DNA of 64,000 nucleotides from assembly GCA_018902385.1 (NCBI GenBank), contig JABSSW010000070.1:124001-188000 (forward strand). The letters run 5' to 3'. The DNA is from Physcia stellaris. Taxonomy: Eukaryota; Ascomycota; Lecanoromycetes; Caliciales; Physciaceae. Below, piece by piece: positions 1 through 11,281 of this stretch (the stretch's first letter is position 1; every line of letters begins with the position of its first letter). The notes under the pieces are model-generated. The model ran no database searches and had not been told where the DNA came from. It saw nothing but the letters and a program-made list of their open reading frames with translations. The position numbers and the translations under genes were made by a program.

Positions 1-943
1 TTCAGATCCGGGGTTAATCAGCCTGAGACGGTGGGTCTTGCCCTGGGTGAATTTGAATTTGGAGATACCGGCGTTGGGGGTGCAAGTCACTCCAGCAGGT
101 GCTTTCGAGCAATCATAGTCCATCTTGCCGTTGATCAAGTTGTTGTCAGAAAATGGAGGAGGGGACGGTGGTAGGCCAACGACTTTCTCGACGATGTCGA
201 AATACTCGGCATGATACCAATCCGAGAGCATGACTGGGCCAATGTCTATATCGTATGCTCTGTTCTTTGGTCCGTAGATGATCATGGGTCCGGCAAGACC
301 ACCAGCATATTGAGCGCTGTAATGAGAGTGATACCAAGAAGTTCCGTAGAGATCAGCCTTGAATGTGTAGGTCATGGATTTTCCAGGAGCGATTGGGCAT
401 TGTTGAACGGAGGGAACGCCATCGTACCATGGGGTTGCACGTTGAAGAATACCATGCCAATGTAAAGCGGTACCTTCCTCTGGGCCCGTGATCTTGTTAT
501 TGACTGTAATTTGGAAGGTGTCGCCCCAGTTGGCTTCTAATTTGGGGGCGGGGAATTGGTTGTTGATCAAAAGAACACTCTTGTTGACTCCGTCCGGCGC
601 CAAGAACCCTCGTGTGATGGTTAAGTCATATCTCCTGATTACACCTGTGGTAGGCGACTGCTCGTATGGATTCGTCGTGGCAGCACTTCGGTCACCCCAG
701 GGAAAACCTTGCGGCAGGGGGTTGCTTGTGAGGAAATCCGGTAGCTGCGGAGCATTCAATGTACCCAAAAGGGATTGACCTACACATTTCACGAGCATAA
801 TCAGTATAACAGGGCTTGCTACATGGAATAGATACGGCTGCTAATGTGAGAGAAAAGGAGCGCATACCATTAGTTGCAGTCTGGGGCAACGCTGTGATCA
901 GTGTCGCCGCCTTGGCTATCGAGGCAACAAGGGCTCCAGCCAT
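1..943 (-). CDS. Laccase (multicopper oxidase), N-terminal part, cut by window edge
   Basis: Exons on the minus strand are 943-868 and 779-1 (continuing beyond the window), with a GTATGC...TGTAG intron at 780-867. About 285 residues are visible. The cupredoxin-1 domain carries the copper motif HWHG (encoded near 440-452) and the second motif WYHSHYSAQY (near 310-340), each giving two type 2/3 copper histidines. A second-domain start follows (LINGKMDYDC, then HRLRLINPGSE). Laccases oxidise phenols using O2 and are normally secreted. The first residues form only a weak signal peptide. The start at 943 is the first in-frame ATG and follows a TATA box by about 170 bp. The C-terminal copper sites lie outside the window, so activity cannot be judged. 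The family call is firm; the subfamily is open. Confidence 0.93.
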
Positions 944-1115
944 TTCTTCAGCCGACTTTAATGTCCAATATCAGACAGTAGTGTAAGAGGGAAAGTTCGT
1001 CGAATGAAAGGAGAAGGCGATGAAAAAGAAAGACTTCGCCAAGGGCGATATTACCTATTCAGTGACGGTAGAACTTGAACGATACAGAGGCCAGAAAGAA
1101 GGACACTGGGATGGG

Positions 1116-1125
1116 CCTTTATATA
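1116..1125 (-). promoter_or_regulatory. TATA box of the laccase gene
   Basis: Read on the minus strand this is TATATAAAGG, about 173 bp upstream of the laccase ATG. That is a plausible distance given a 5' untranslated leader. No other candidate is closer. Confidence 0.55.
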
Positions 1126-4100
1126 GATGATCTCAGACAACCCAAGAGCTTGAGACCCCCAACATTGAAGAACGAAATTACATCCATCCTCTACTCACTC
1201 CAAGAGGCACAACGATGGAGAATGTTAGTGTCGGAATGATAAAATTCTACTTAGACATCGTATTCCGACTAGCAAATTCCGACCAAGGGAAGTCGAGCCC
1301 GACCGACCCATTGACTACAAGCTGAGAACATAGTTCGGCAACCTAGTTGTCTTAGCTAGTTGGGGGCTTTCGTCTGGACTGTCTCCATTCGACAAGGTCC
1401 CGCAGCTTCGGGTGTGAAGGAATAAATACGAGACTAATGAGCATGTGCGGCGCATGGAGGCTCGCTCAGCCCTAGAGTAATTGTTGGCATTGGGATAAAA
1501 TGCAGTGGTGGCGTGGGAACTCTCTTGAATGGATATTGATATTCCTCAGAAAGATCTAAGGGGGCCCTCTCGTGATTCCTGATCCTCCCTCCTATTTCTG
1601 ACGTGAGCATCTAATGACGACTGCGAGGTCCTCTTATCACCAGGGAGCCATAGACTCAAGGTGGGGCTGTATAATGGACAACTTCGGTTAAGGGACCTTA
1701 CGTTCTTCCATCATATCTGGCGGTCCACGAAACTAAGCCATACAATACAGGGTAACGCGGGATAAAATAATTGACGAAGGTGCCAGGCCAAATACATGTT
1801 GACTACAATGGCCTGGACTCCGGCCACGTGGTACACGGACCACAGACATGGACTAGAGAGGTAGAGATCAGGGTGTACCACCTGGTGCCACTGTGGTGGA
1901 TCCTTGGCCTGCATATACGGCGCTTAGCCTAGAATTAGCAAGGAAGATGATGACTCGCCTTGGGGGCGTCGGAAGGTTTCAGGGGTAATTGTACCTATGT
2001 GCGTGGTTTCAGCATTTGGTCACGACTGCCAGCTTCCGGGTCAGTAACGACAGTGGTAAACCGTGTTTGACCATACAATGTGCAGGTCAAGTTGCTGACC
2101 TGAAGCTGAAAAGTTCATGAGCTGCTGTCAGGGCATGGTGCTGGACTGGGAGGACTCTTCTCTGCTTGTCATTGGCAATGGACCTACGGGTACCTACATA
2201 GTAGCATTCCGAATGAAACTAATTCGACTTAAGGGTGACAGCTTTAGGCAGCCCTGATGTTGGCTGGAAGTTGACTCCTGAGTAGCTGCAGCTAAATTTT
2301 AGCTCGTAGTCAGCAGTCGATCCTGTTAAAAGTCATTCAAGTCGCGAAAAGGCTTGGCGATGTAACATGTCGAGCATGATTATGTACGGTTAGTGTTTAC
2401 CACATGACTGATCAGGTCGAAATGGGAAACGCTGGGATTAGTGTTCCGTGTTCGCCGTGAGGGGCGGAAGCTCGGACAATCTGCCTCGTGGTTCCATATT
2501 CATGTTTTCGTTTTCATTCATCAACCTTTACCGTAGCAGTCGGGCCATCCCTTTGGCCCCAGCATGGAGTAGCATGTGATCATTTGGTGATGGTCATGCC
2601 TCGGGACGCCGTCTTGTGTTGCGGCATTTTAACTTCTTGAAGATTAGATGACCGGCCATAATAACGCTGTAGCTCGTATCAAGATCTTCTCAAGACTTAG
2701 GTACGAGCTTTTGCACAGGCTTACTCGTAGAGAATCCCAACTTCTCACGGCTGCTTGCATTCGCGAAAATCACCTAGAAGAGAAATCCTGATAATTTCAG
2801 AGCTGACGTGAACAAGGCGAAAAGGCACAGCCCACCTTGTAGGATCAGGGTCCGTTCCTCGGAACAAAGCGAATGCCGGGTCAAGCTGCACGGCAGTTAC
2901 CACGTGAGGATTCTGCGCTGTAAGGTATAACTGGGACGAAAAGCACTGGTTGGATGACGAAGGTGATGCAGGTACGGAGTCGGGGGTTAGCGCGGAGTAT
3001 CAGAGTTTTCCGAGCTTTCGACCAGCTTGGCTTGGCAAGCTCGCAGGCTACTACTGAACGAGGACAAGCGACGTATTGCGCATACCGGGAAGCGGTTAGA
3101 GATGCCCAGCACTAATGTCATGCAGATTACATTGGCTCAAGAGAACGCTCGCTTACCCTTGTTGTTAAACGCAGCAATCAGGGAGGCACCTAGCTACTTA
3201 GCTATCCCCTCCTTGGTCTTGGGAGTACCTCCGTAATGGAGCTGGGATGGGCGGTGGGTCTCGTTCCTGAAATGACGGCCATGACATGGTCGTGATTGAT
3301 CCAGTCTAGGCTTGAGGTCATCTGGACTTAGTAGTATGTTCAAATCAACGCTTTGACTAGATCTCTGCCATCTTACATTAAGAAGTGACGGAAAGCGAAT
3401 TGTTGGGTGCTGTGAAGTGAGAAAAGAGTTGTTGTTGCTATTTTAGACCTCAACGGGCTCTCGGGCTTCCTCGCCACGTTCCGAGCGACCAGCGGCTCAT
3501 TGAGGATATCCCCTGCTGCCGATCATGTTGGGGCGCAGGGGTAAACTAATAATCTTCTGGTAGAGTTTCTTACTGTGTCTTTTCGCTCCTTGCCCGTAGC
3601 TACCGGTTCCACTCGTGTTCGGGACTGGACTACGTTAAGACCAACAACCTTAAAGACTCCCCGGCCATCGTGAACAAACGGAGGGATATTCATCGTGATT
3701 GCGACGAGCCAAGGCGCCAGAAAATGTACGAGAATTTGTATTGGTGACAATACTGTCACCCCGCAATCACATCACAACGTCCAGGAAGCGAATGGTCACC
3801 AGTCTGAATAATCGTAGAACAAGCCGTGGCGAGGGCATGGAGAATATTTAATACCTTTCGGGTTGGCTGAGCGGCTGAGCCCATGCTTGAACTGGAAGGT
3901 TTTTGCGAAGAGAGCCAGTAAAATCGTAAAACTATTTTAGTGGAATTGGTTGAAAAATCCGAGACTCTGTAAAAATATTCAGAGACTGAACAGGTAATCG
4001 GTAGCCAGACTCGCTAAGAACTCAGACCAAGGTCGAAGTTCATGAAAGCACTTGAGGACTCGAAGAGAGATAGAAGCAAGATAGAGTTATATAGCACAAT

Positions 4101-5153
4101 AGAGCGAGAGCGATCTTAGCCAACGCTCACTTTGCGCAAGTTCACGCAGATAACACCAAGCCTCACGCTTCACGGAGTCCCGATTTGCGCAGGTTTGCGC
4201 AAGCAATTCGCCAAGAGCTGTGGACCCGCATGTTAAAGTATTTCCATCAGGCTTAAGTACCTTTCAGAATCGAGTGCTAATTACATCAGTCTACCGCCCT
4301 CATTTCAGGACACAACTTTACTGACTGTTGAAGAAGAGGTTCAACATCTCGGGTTGATGACGGCTTGGATCAACATGTTGCTCCCATACATCTCAATCGT
4401 ATGTTATCCGATGACCCACAATGTCCGAGCTGAGCTCGGGCTCCAGCCAGTTTTCGTCTTCTCCCACAGCCATGCAATGCTACAGTATCCGAGGGACAGA
4501 ATAGCGCCGTCTGAACTTGCCCCTTCTTCCACATGGAAGCCAAGGGTCCTGGCCACGGCTATGCGTACCTGCGAGTGATACGCGGTGTTCATGGCCACTT
4601 TTTTGACTGGTTTGAGGTGCAGCAGCAGTCTGTGGCGACAGTGACCTGCTACGTTATGCAGAAGCCTGTCTTGGGACGGGTACCAAGCTACCTTGGTAGG
4701 AGCCGGAGAGTGTGCCGTTGTAAAGGACTCTGCTTGCACAACTTAACCCGAATCCAAATCAGAGGTATATAGCCGGTAGGTCTCGAGATAGCTCAAACAT
4801 CCACTCCTCTCATCTTCTCCCGTGATCCATGCAAATCGAATAATTCCTCATTGCGTGGTCTTCGTTTCCGAGTTGAAGCCGCGGTTTACAATATATTGAG
4901 ATACTGCAATTTGTTGTTCGGGTTTGCTTTGTTTTCCTTAGGCATTGATGCCAGCACCAGATGCGTGATCACTGCAACAGTGAGAGGTATGGATGGGTTC
5001 TTCTCACAGGTCAACGCAGGGTGTTATTGGGGATGCTTGAAGTTGGGAAAAACAAACAAAAGACCGAATCGTCCGCACCTAGAATTATGCCTGACTGGGC
5101 CTAACTTGTTGCTTATCGATAACAGACGATACCTGAAACAAGGATCCAGTCAA
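1126..5153. other. Gene-poor intergenic stretch
   Basis: About 4 kb of normal base composition. Only short open frames are present (at most about 110 codons), without recognisable motifs or convincing intron structures. Around 4130-4210 the words TTTGCGCAAG/TTTGCGCAGG recur with imperfect spacing. No tRNA or transposase signature was found. Confidence 0.6.
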
Positions 5154-5155
5154 TA

Positions 5156-5206
5156 GGGGTCTTCAGAGTAACTTTTTTTCGACCTCGCAGACCTCGTAAA
5201 CCTCGT
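5156..5206 (+). repeat. Left terminal inverted repeat of MITE 1
   Basis: Its partner is the right end of the element, about 5648-5700 on the other strand. The outer 27 bp match except for one extra T in the T-run. The inner part is built of degenerate ACCTCGTA units. Confidence 0.8.
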
Positions 5207-5648
5207 AAACAGAAATCTGAAACACAATTTTCACGAGATCTACGAGATCTACGAGTACTCGTAGATCTCGTTAGCTAATTGAACTCAATCGATCGATTAG
5301 ACCTCGTTAACGATCTCGTTGTGACGAATTTCAAGATCTTTTCTTCGAATTAATCAAGATTTTAAAGATCTTGACGCAATTTTCTTTTCAATTTTCTTTC
5401 TGTACGGTTGTTGCCAACATCAAAATTATCGCTATTGTTTATTATCGTTATTGCATCTGTTATCGCTATTGCATCTATCGTCGCTAGTGTATTTTCACGT
5501 CACTTTGCTATCGTATTGAGTAGCACTACTATGAGTATGAAAGCGATGGGTGAATAAAACGCAATGATGCTAATGCGCCAAGACCGGACGACTAATTACA
5601 TTCGCAAATGGGATCCTCACGGTAAATTCACTTAACGAGCTCTACGAG

Positions 5649-5700
5649 GTTTAATAGGTACGAGGTCTACGAGGTCGAAAAAAGTTACTCTGAAGACCCC
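5649..5700 (-). repeat. Right terminal inverted repeat of MITE 1
   Basis: Inverted partner of the 5156 end. It finishes ...CTGAAGACCCC immediately before TA. Confidence 0.8.
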
Positions 5701-6056
5701 TAATATCCCCCTTTTCGTTTCCCCTTGACTCGTTCTATGTCCTTCATGCGCCAGTGCATGAGTAGACACTCTGCGACCAACGATCCCAGCGGTCCCAACG
5801 GTTGCAGCTCGATATCGAACAAGCACTAACACATTTGCATAACCAGTTCTACAGACCACAGCATCGCTTCGGTTCGCTGTCCCAGACTCCCGGTCTGCCT
5901 CTTCTCGACGGGATTTTGTTGGATAATAACACCGCTGTCCGATGTTATAGCATTGGATACGCTGCTACACTCGCCTTCCCTGGGAATACTGAACCCAGTC
6001 ATCAAGGCCTTGGCTGTTCCAATCAGTTAAGTTTCATGCTTCGCATGGCTCTGGCG

Positions 6057-6064
6057 TATTTAAG
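6057..6064 (+). promoter_or_regulatory. TATA-like box of the 6224 secreted-protein gene
   Basis: TATTTAAG, 160 bp upstream of the ATG at 6224. The following leader is pyrimidine-rich, as is common for highly expressed fungal genes. Apart from this, 5703-6223 shows no gene. Confidence 0.5.
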
Positions 6065-6223
6065 AGGTAGGAAAAGCGTCTTCTATGTCCAGATCAAGTA
6101 CATCTCTTCTCGTGTAATCTCCCTTACTCAATCGTCGTTCTTTCACGGCTGTGCCGTCCACTTCTCCATAACTCTTACTCGTTCATTACGAAGTCATTCC
6201 CTACCTAATCCACATCTGTCACC

Positions 6224-6796
6224 ATGAAGTATAGCCTGATCCTTGTTGCGCTCGCCGCATCTGCATTCGCTGCCCCAGCGCTCACTCCGCGCGATCCCCA
6301 GAGAGGAGGAAATCACGGCAACCAAGACCACGCCAATCAAGCGAATCAGGCAGTCCCTAATGCTGCAGCCACTCAAGTCCCAACTACTCAGGTGGCCACT
6401 GATCCAGCTACTTCTCAGCCTGCAGCAAGTCCCGCCGCTGCCGCGGCGACTCCTGCTGCAAGTGCTTCCGTATCGGCAGGAGGTACTATTACCGACGCCC
6501 AAGTCCCTGATTTCGGAGTCACTGCCGGAGTTCCAGACCCAAAGCAGGCAGGGAGCTGCTTAGGTCTAGGTGGCGCTACAATTCCGTGCTTCTGTCCGCC
6601 TCCTCGCGATGAATTTATCGCCCGACTCAACGAAATTGTTGCTGCTGGCAACGCCTTTGGCCATCCGGCTGAATTTCCCACCGACGACTCGACTGCGTCG
6701 GCTGCTGCTCGTAAGAGTGCCTTGATTGTTACTATGCAGAATTTTAATGGCACCGCTTCTGGTGTTGGATGTCCTAGCAAAGCAGCCAATTTCTAG
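6224..6796 (+). CDS. Small secreted protein, 190 aa
   Basis: A single exon. Residues 1-17 are a clear signal peptide (MKYSLILVALAASAFAAP), followed by a possible basic cleavage site (LTPRD). Residues 24-85 are low-complexity, rich in Ala, Thr, Gln and Pro, and probably unstructured or O-glycosylated. The folded part starts near residue 90 and has four cysteines: one in GSCLGLGG, two in IPCFCPPPRDEF and one in GVGCPSK near the end. An NFNGT site could be N-glycosylated. This C-terminal arrangement is widespread in secreted proteins of ascomycetes and resembles the elicitor described in Botrytis as BcIEB1, but I cannot confirm that link. Function is unknown; cell-wall or plant-interface location is inference. 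Confidence 0.85.
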   Translation: MKYSLILVALAASAFAAPALTPRDPQRGGNHGNQDHANQANQAVPNAAATQVPTTQVATDPATSQPAASPAAAAATPAASASVSAGGTITDAQVPDFGVTAGVPDPKQAGSCLGLGGATIPCFCPPPRDEFIARLNEIVAAGNAFGHPAEFPTDDSTASAAARKSALIVTMQNFNGTASGVGCPSKAANF

Positions 6797-7469
6797 ATAC
6801 GCCATGCCTCGGGGTGCTTCTGGACTGCCACAGCCCTTTGACGAAAGCAAAAGCTTCTCATAATGAAAAGGGACAATCAAGCTTTTCAGCCTCTTCGCAC
6901 GAAGACGCTCGTCAATGACTACAATAAGATACAAACGGGGAGCCACGAATGATGTCTATCTTTCAATTTAGCGTTGGCTTTGTAGACAATAAAGGTGCTA
7001 TTATCTTCTCTCACATAAACGACATTATGGGTATCCATGAACCATTGGTCTACACTTAACAAAGTTCTCCATCCAAGGTAATGGTGCAGCTGCTTGCTCG
7101 CCTTAATTGACGATCTGATGCAAATGTCAGATAATTCTCCACCTCAACCTAGAGGCAGAAATAAGGCTCTTGAACGCAACGACTTAAATGAGGCCGACCT
7201 CGATGTGCATGTACTCTGCTGAGACGACTTTTAAACAATCACGGTCGTCTGATAGTCCACCTAAAAGCATTAAGATCGCCGAGGCCAAAGTAGCCGAGGA
7301 TGATTTAGCTCTAACCCTAGAGTGAAATAAAAGGGAGTAGGGTTATTAGATCGTATTCGTAAGACTGATGAGGCGGAGTAAATAAAGATCTATGAGTATC
7401 ATACGCCCATTTCGTCACACCCTACCGTGGAAATTCTCAGTCTATGGTTGTATCTCTCGAATAGTGACA
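6797..7469 (+). other. Intergenic stretch
   Basis: Normal composition and no gene seen. The first 200 bp presumably hold the 3' end of the secreted-protein transcript. The last part is the promoter of the 7470 gene. Confidence 0.5.
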
Positions 7470-7838
7470 ATGTCAGGGTATTTCTCTACAGCAAGTCTCG
7501 TCTGCTTCCCCTGTCGCAAACGCCGCAGCCTTGAACGAGGAGATGCCAGCAATCCACCTCCACACCTCTGTCCCGAATGCGCTGGAACGATGGTGAACGT
7601 CGGCACAAAGCTCCAGGTACCTCCACATGGGGACATAAAAGGCTGGAAGAGATTCTATGATCAAGTGACAGCGCCAGGATACACAACAGACATCTCTGAT
7701 CTCGACCCCAAAAGGGATGCTGAGAACAGGCATTGGATGACGTGTCAGCTCAGGAGGACTACGGCGGGCTGCGAAAGATGCAAGGAAGTGGACAAAAGAA
7801 AATCAGAGGTGGATTGGAATCGATACGGGAAGAACTGA
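7470..7838 (+). CDS. Small zinc-ribbon-like hypothetical protein, 122 aa
   Basis: A single exon from ATG 7470 (MSGYFSTASLVCFPCRKRR). The frame stays open upstream to an ATG at 7392, but those 26 residues look like leader. Two cysteine pairs, CFPC near residues 12-15 and CPEC near 36-39, could form one zinc-ribbon site. The segment after them (MVNVGTKLQVPPHGDIKGWK) has the look of a conserved fungal family. A third cysteine set (TCQL...CERC) lies near the C-terminus. No enzyme motif is visible. It may bind metal or nucleic acid; function is not known. Confidence 0.6.
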   Translation: MSGYFSTASLVCFPCRKRRSLERGDASNPPPHLCPECAGTMVNVGTKLQVPPHGDIKGWKRFYDQVTAPGYTTDISDLDPKRDAENRHWMTCQLRRTTAGCERCKEVDKRKSEVDWNRYGKN

Positions 7839-10800
7839 ATGTTCGTGGCAGCGGCCGGGTTTCTCGCATTCCATGTGTGATACAGAAATCCTTTTTCGGA
7901 GAATCTTCCCGTGAGCGACCCAAACGAAGGATGGCGTGGTGATACTACCACAATTCCTCATCGCGCCTTTTCCTCCTCGTGACTCTTGGACATACCTTGC
8001 TCCTCCAGATCCTGCGGTGGTGTGGCGGGCAATGCGACTTGAGAATATTTTGCTTGACTCAAGGTTCGAGGCATCCAGTACAATGGATCCATCCAAATCC
8101 CTCCATTCATCTGCTCACGCCAGCCCAGCTCATCGGCCATAACCTCTACCGCCCAATGATCCAATCGTGAAGCCGTACAAACCTTTATACTGTTGGACCG
8201 AAACGTAATGGGCAAGCGGCAGTTTGCGAGTAGTCCGGAGTGTCCCGACCAGGATCCAAAAGTAGGGGTTGACTCTCATGAGCTGAGAGTCTCCATGGGC
8301 AGTTGTTGGCCCTTGCCCCTAAGGCCAAAGAACCGAGCATGGTGGGTTGCAGGATCCAACCCCACGGATGATTCATTGAGAATTGGGTAGAGTCACCTGG
8401 CTAGCCCCACCTCGCTCGAGGTTTAACTCCGAAGAAAACCTGGTGACCGCCTCGTTCCTGCGTCTGCAAACACGTTTGAGCTGCATACCAACCATGCAAA
8501 TGATTCGTATTCTTGTTGCCGAAAAAAAGATTGCCAAGCGTCTTTCTGCACCTCTCTGCAAGGCGTCTCGGGCGTCTGCAGCTAGTGATCCGAAAACTTA
8601 GAATTCGGGTACAATTGTATTCTCATTCGTTCACGACGAGTAACCCGCCCCCAAATATTCGCTCTTCACTTCCATTGCTGATATGCATGACAATTGACGA
8701 GTTTGTTCCAATTCTTCAAACGCCACTAGCTCTTCCTGCTACCGGATTGTTAATTAAATATCGTCTGATTCGATGACCTCTATGGAGGGTCGGAAACCGG
8801 CAGGATGTCTGGCCTCGGTTTCCGATGATGGCCATACGCCGCGAAAAGCACACAGAGAGCGCTCGCTTAGACTAACCTCTCTCAACATACGAGATAGATG
8901 CCATGGGTCTCTGGATCTTCAAACTTACTGCCCAGAACATCGTAGGATCACGCAAGCGTAAAGACACAGCATCTTGACAAAAACAATCACGTAATGGAAT
9001 CTGAGGTTTTCTCGACAAGAGAAAGTCTCAAGCAATGGCAACGCTGTGGTATCACTCCGGCAAATCAAGACGACAAATCTCGATGGAGGGAATGGCCGAG
9101 CCCAACAGGACGTGGTTTACTTATCGTATGGGTCTCAAAGTCCAGTCTACGACGAGAAAATGAAAGACATGAAAATGACTGATTGGCGACCCAGGGGGAG
9201 CGCCCACGACCCTCACTGTCGTCCATTTTCTAGCCAGCTGCCTGAACGCAGCATTTCAAGCGCACAGCTCAACGAATACAATGTCCCAATTTACCATCGC
9301 TCTCTGGTGGATAACCACAGACAACACGGAAGCCATCTCAATACTCTCTGATTTTATTGTGATGCTGATTCGTGAAAGTGGAAGCTCATGGATTTCTTCT
9401 ATAGGTTGTTGACGTAGATCCTCCACTGCGTACGACAGAATGTTGTTCCCAGGACACCGTCAACGAACACTGTCCCAGTGATCGCGGAGCATCAAAAATG
9501 TCCGATAGTTCTCTTCTTGGGCAATCACTTCTGTCATCTCTTTGTCTTTGTCCAAGTTTTATACAAATCGATGTTATCAGTGAAAGGTACTGAGTCCCGG
9601 GTAGGAAGTAGCGGCAAACCAAAAGGCTTACCGTATAGGTTACAACCATCGTACCCTACCCAACCTGAAATACCAAACCTTTCAATCGAGAACCGGGCCA
9701 TCGAGACTCAGACTTGAATATCTATTTCTGCGAGCATGGGATCAACCATCATACCTCCCAAGGCGTACAATTATGCACTCTTCCAGTCCGGCCGAACAAG
9801 GATATCGAAAATCCTACCAGACAAATTCACCAACGATATGACATCGAAAAAGAAGGGTATACCCTTCAAAGTATGATGAATACTATGTAACATTGTCTTA
9901 TGTCTGGGAGCTACCGAGGGCACCGAGGAGCTGAAGAGACGTTTCACCATCAACGAGCGACCTTAGTGAGGAGAACCATTGAAGTTATGTCTACATACAC
10001 TGCGAACGCCGTCCAGCTCTCCGGAGCGTCTGGAATCATGCAATACATCGCCGTTGCTCCGACCTTAGAGAGTCGATTCGCACCTGAAAAATCATTTGAC
10101 CACCTCGGAAAGCACTAAAGTTCAGTTATACAACATCACTAGACGAGACGTGCGAATTCATCACTTGGCGCATGGTTCGGATACAGAGAAATACTCCCAT
10201 ACTACTTTGAATGCCATTTGGCTGCTACTACCGCCACACATCCATCACGAATACCAAGATTCCGCGCACACGAGCATCATCTACAACACCTACTAAGCCC
10301 ACGTTCGGTCGCCTCCGGTGGCTAGCATATCATGAATGGAGAAACAATCAGTTCACGAGCACGGTCATGACAAAACTATGTTAGACAGTGTCACCCGATG
10401 TTCGACAAGGGTACCGGAATCCAACATATACTAACATAGCCCAGATCACCGTACAGGTCATACCGAGCACAAAGTCAGCCGCTGATATCTTGATCAATGA
10501 GCATGTGTCAAACCATGGATGATGAGCTCCACATTGAAGCACTATGGTACACAAGTCGAAAGAGATCACGTCGATTGGTTTCTTTTTCGAAAGAATCCCG
10601 CTCAGTATGCGACAATTCCATCTCATTGGTCTGGGGTTCGATATATAATACCCAGGAAGAAGCTCTATATTCGAGATTGCTTGTCTTAGTGTGATATTCA
10701 GCTTGTTCTTTAGACTATTACTTGCAGCCACACCTCAAAACCCACATGGTAAAGTTGACGGGTGACACTAGTTTCAGTCCTTAGGCTGTTGTTACAAGGT

Positions 10801-11178
10801 TCTTTGAGTTATTTTCACGTCAAATGTTCAGCGTCAGAATAGCCTCTAATGCTCCGTCTGAGCGACCATTTGCGACCAGCCTGGGACGATCACTTGGAGA
10901 CCTCGCCACATGTATACGTTCATAGCTTAGCAGATATATCTTACGTGAAGTGATTCTAGCAAATCCAAGGATATTGTACCTTAAAGTACTCAGGGACGTT
11001 TTTCGGGAATGCTCAAAAGTAGATGCATGTGAGTGAAGTACGCAAAAGCTTTGAGCACTCGTGAAAAACGCCCCTGAATATCGAGCCCCGAGCTTACCCA
11101 GGGACAATTAGCGGCATCTCTCCGCAGCGCGGAACTTCCCCGCTTCGATTGTGGCAAAATGGAACAGAATTGTGACAA
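7839..11178. other. Gene-poor intergenic stretch next to the transposon
   Basis: About 3.3 kb of normal composition, ending exactly at the TA that flanks the AT-rich element. Open frames are short, overlap on both strands and lack motifs. An 85-codon minus-strand frame at 7958-8215 with a Trp-rich stretch (GGIWMDPLYWMPR) is the only one that looks protein-like. It could be a gene fragment, but nothing extends it. Confidence 0.5.
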
Positions 11179-11180
11179 TA

Positions 11181-11281
11181 CAGTCGTTTTAAAAAAAAAT
11201 GACGATCGCGCGAATCGAGATTGAAAATTTTCTCATTACACATCAAAATTGAGTGAGAGACGTGAAAAATCTCATCGTCAT
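11181..11281 (+). repeat. Left TIR of the 4.2-kb transposon
   Basis: 101 bp, matching the inverted complement of 15274-15374 at 94 positions. Six of the seven differences are transitions. The repeat contains the conserved block GACGATCGCGCGA. Confidence 0.9.

Larger units (their letters stand above)
5156..5700. mobile_element. MITE 1: 545-bp non-autonomous TIR element with TA duplication
   Basis: The left end begins GGGGTCTTCAGAGTAACTTT and the right end is its inverted complement. Similarity continues inward for about 50 bp (CGACCTCG, AGACCTCGTA) with one T-run length difference and small gaps. Both ends abut TA (5154-5155 and 5701-5702), the target duplication typical of the Tc1/mariner superfamily. 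The inside has no coding capacity. It holds palindromic ACGAGATCT/AGATCTCGT words near 5232-5270 and a repetitive TTATCGCTATTGCATCT tract near 5440-5490. It is probably mobilised in trans by a related transposase that is not in this window. Confidence 0.85.

Noticed and set aside
4404-4739. Open frame of 111 codons on the minus strand
   Set aside because: No motif, no promoter, overlapping frames on the other strand; composition does not look coding.
8055-8075. GGTTCGAGGC resembling a tRNA T-arm
   Set aside because: No acceptor stem, anticodon arm or B-box spacing; no tRNA found anywhere in the window.
7958-8215. 85-codon minus-strand frame with a Trp-rich stretch
   Set aside because: Looks protein-like, but no start context, exon partner or known family; kept only as a note in the intergenic entry.
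10381-10731. 116-codon minus-strand frame
   Set aside because: No recognisable domain; one hydrophobic segment only; likely chance.
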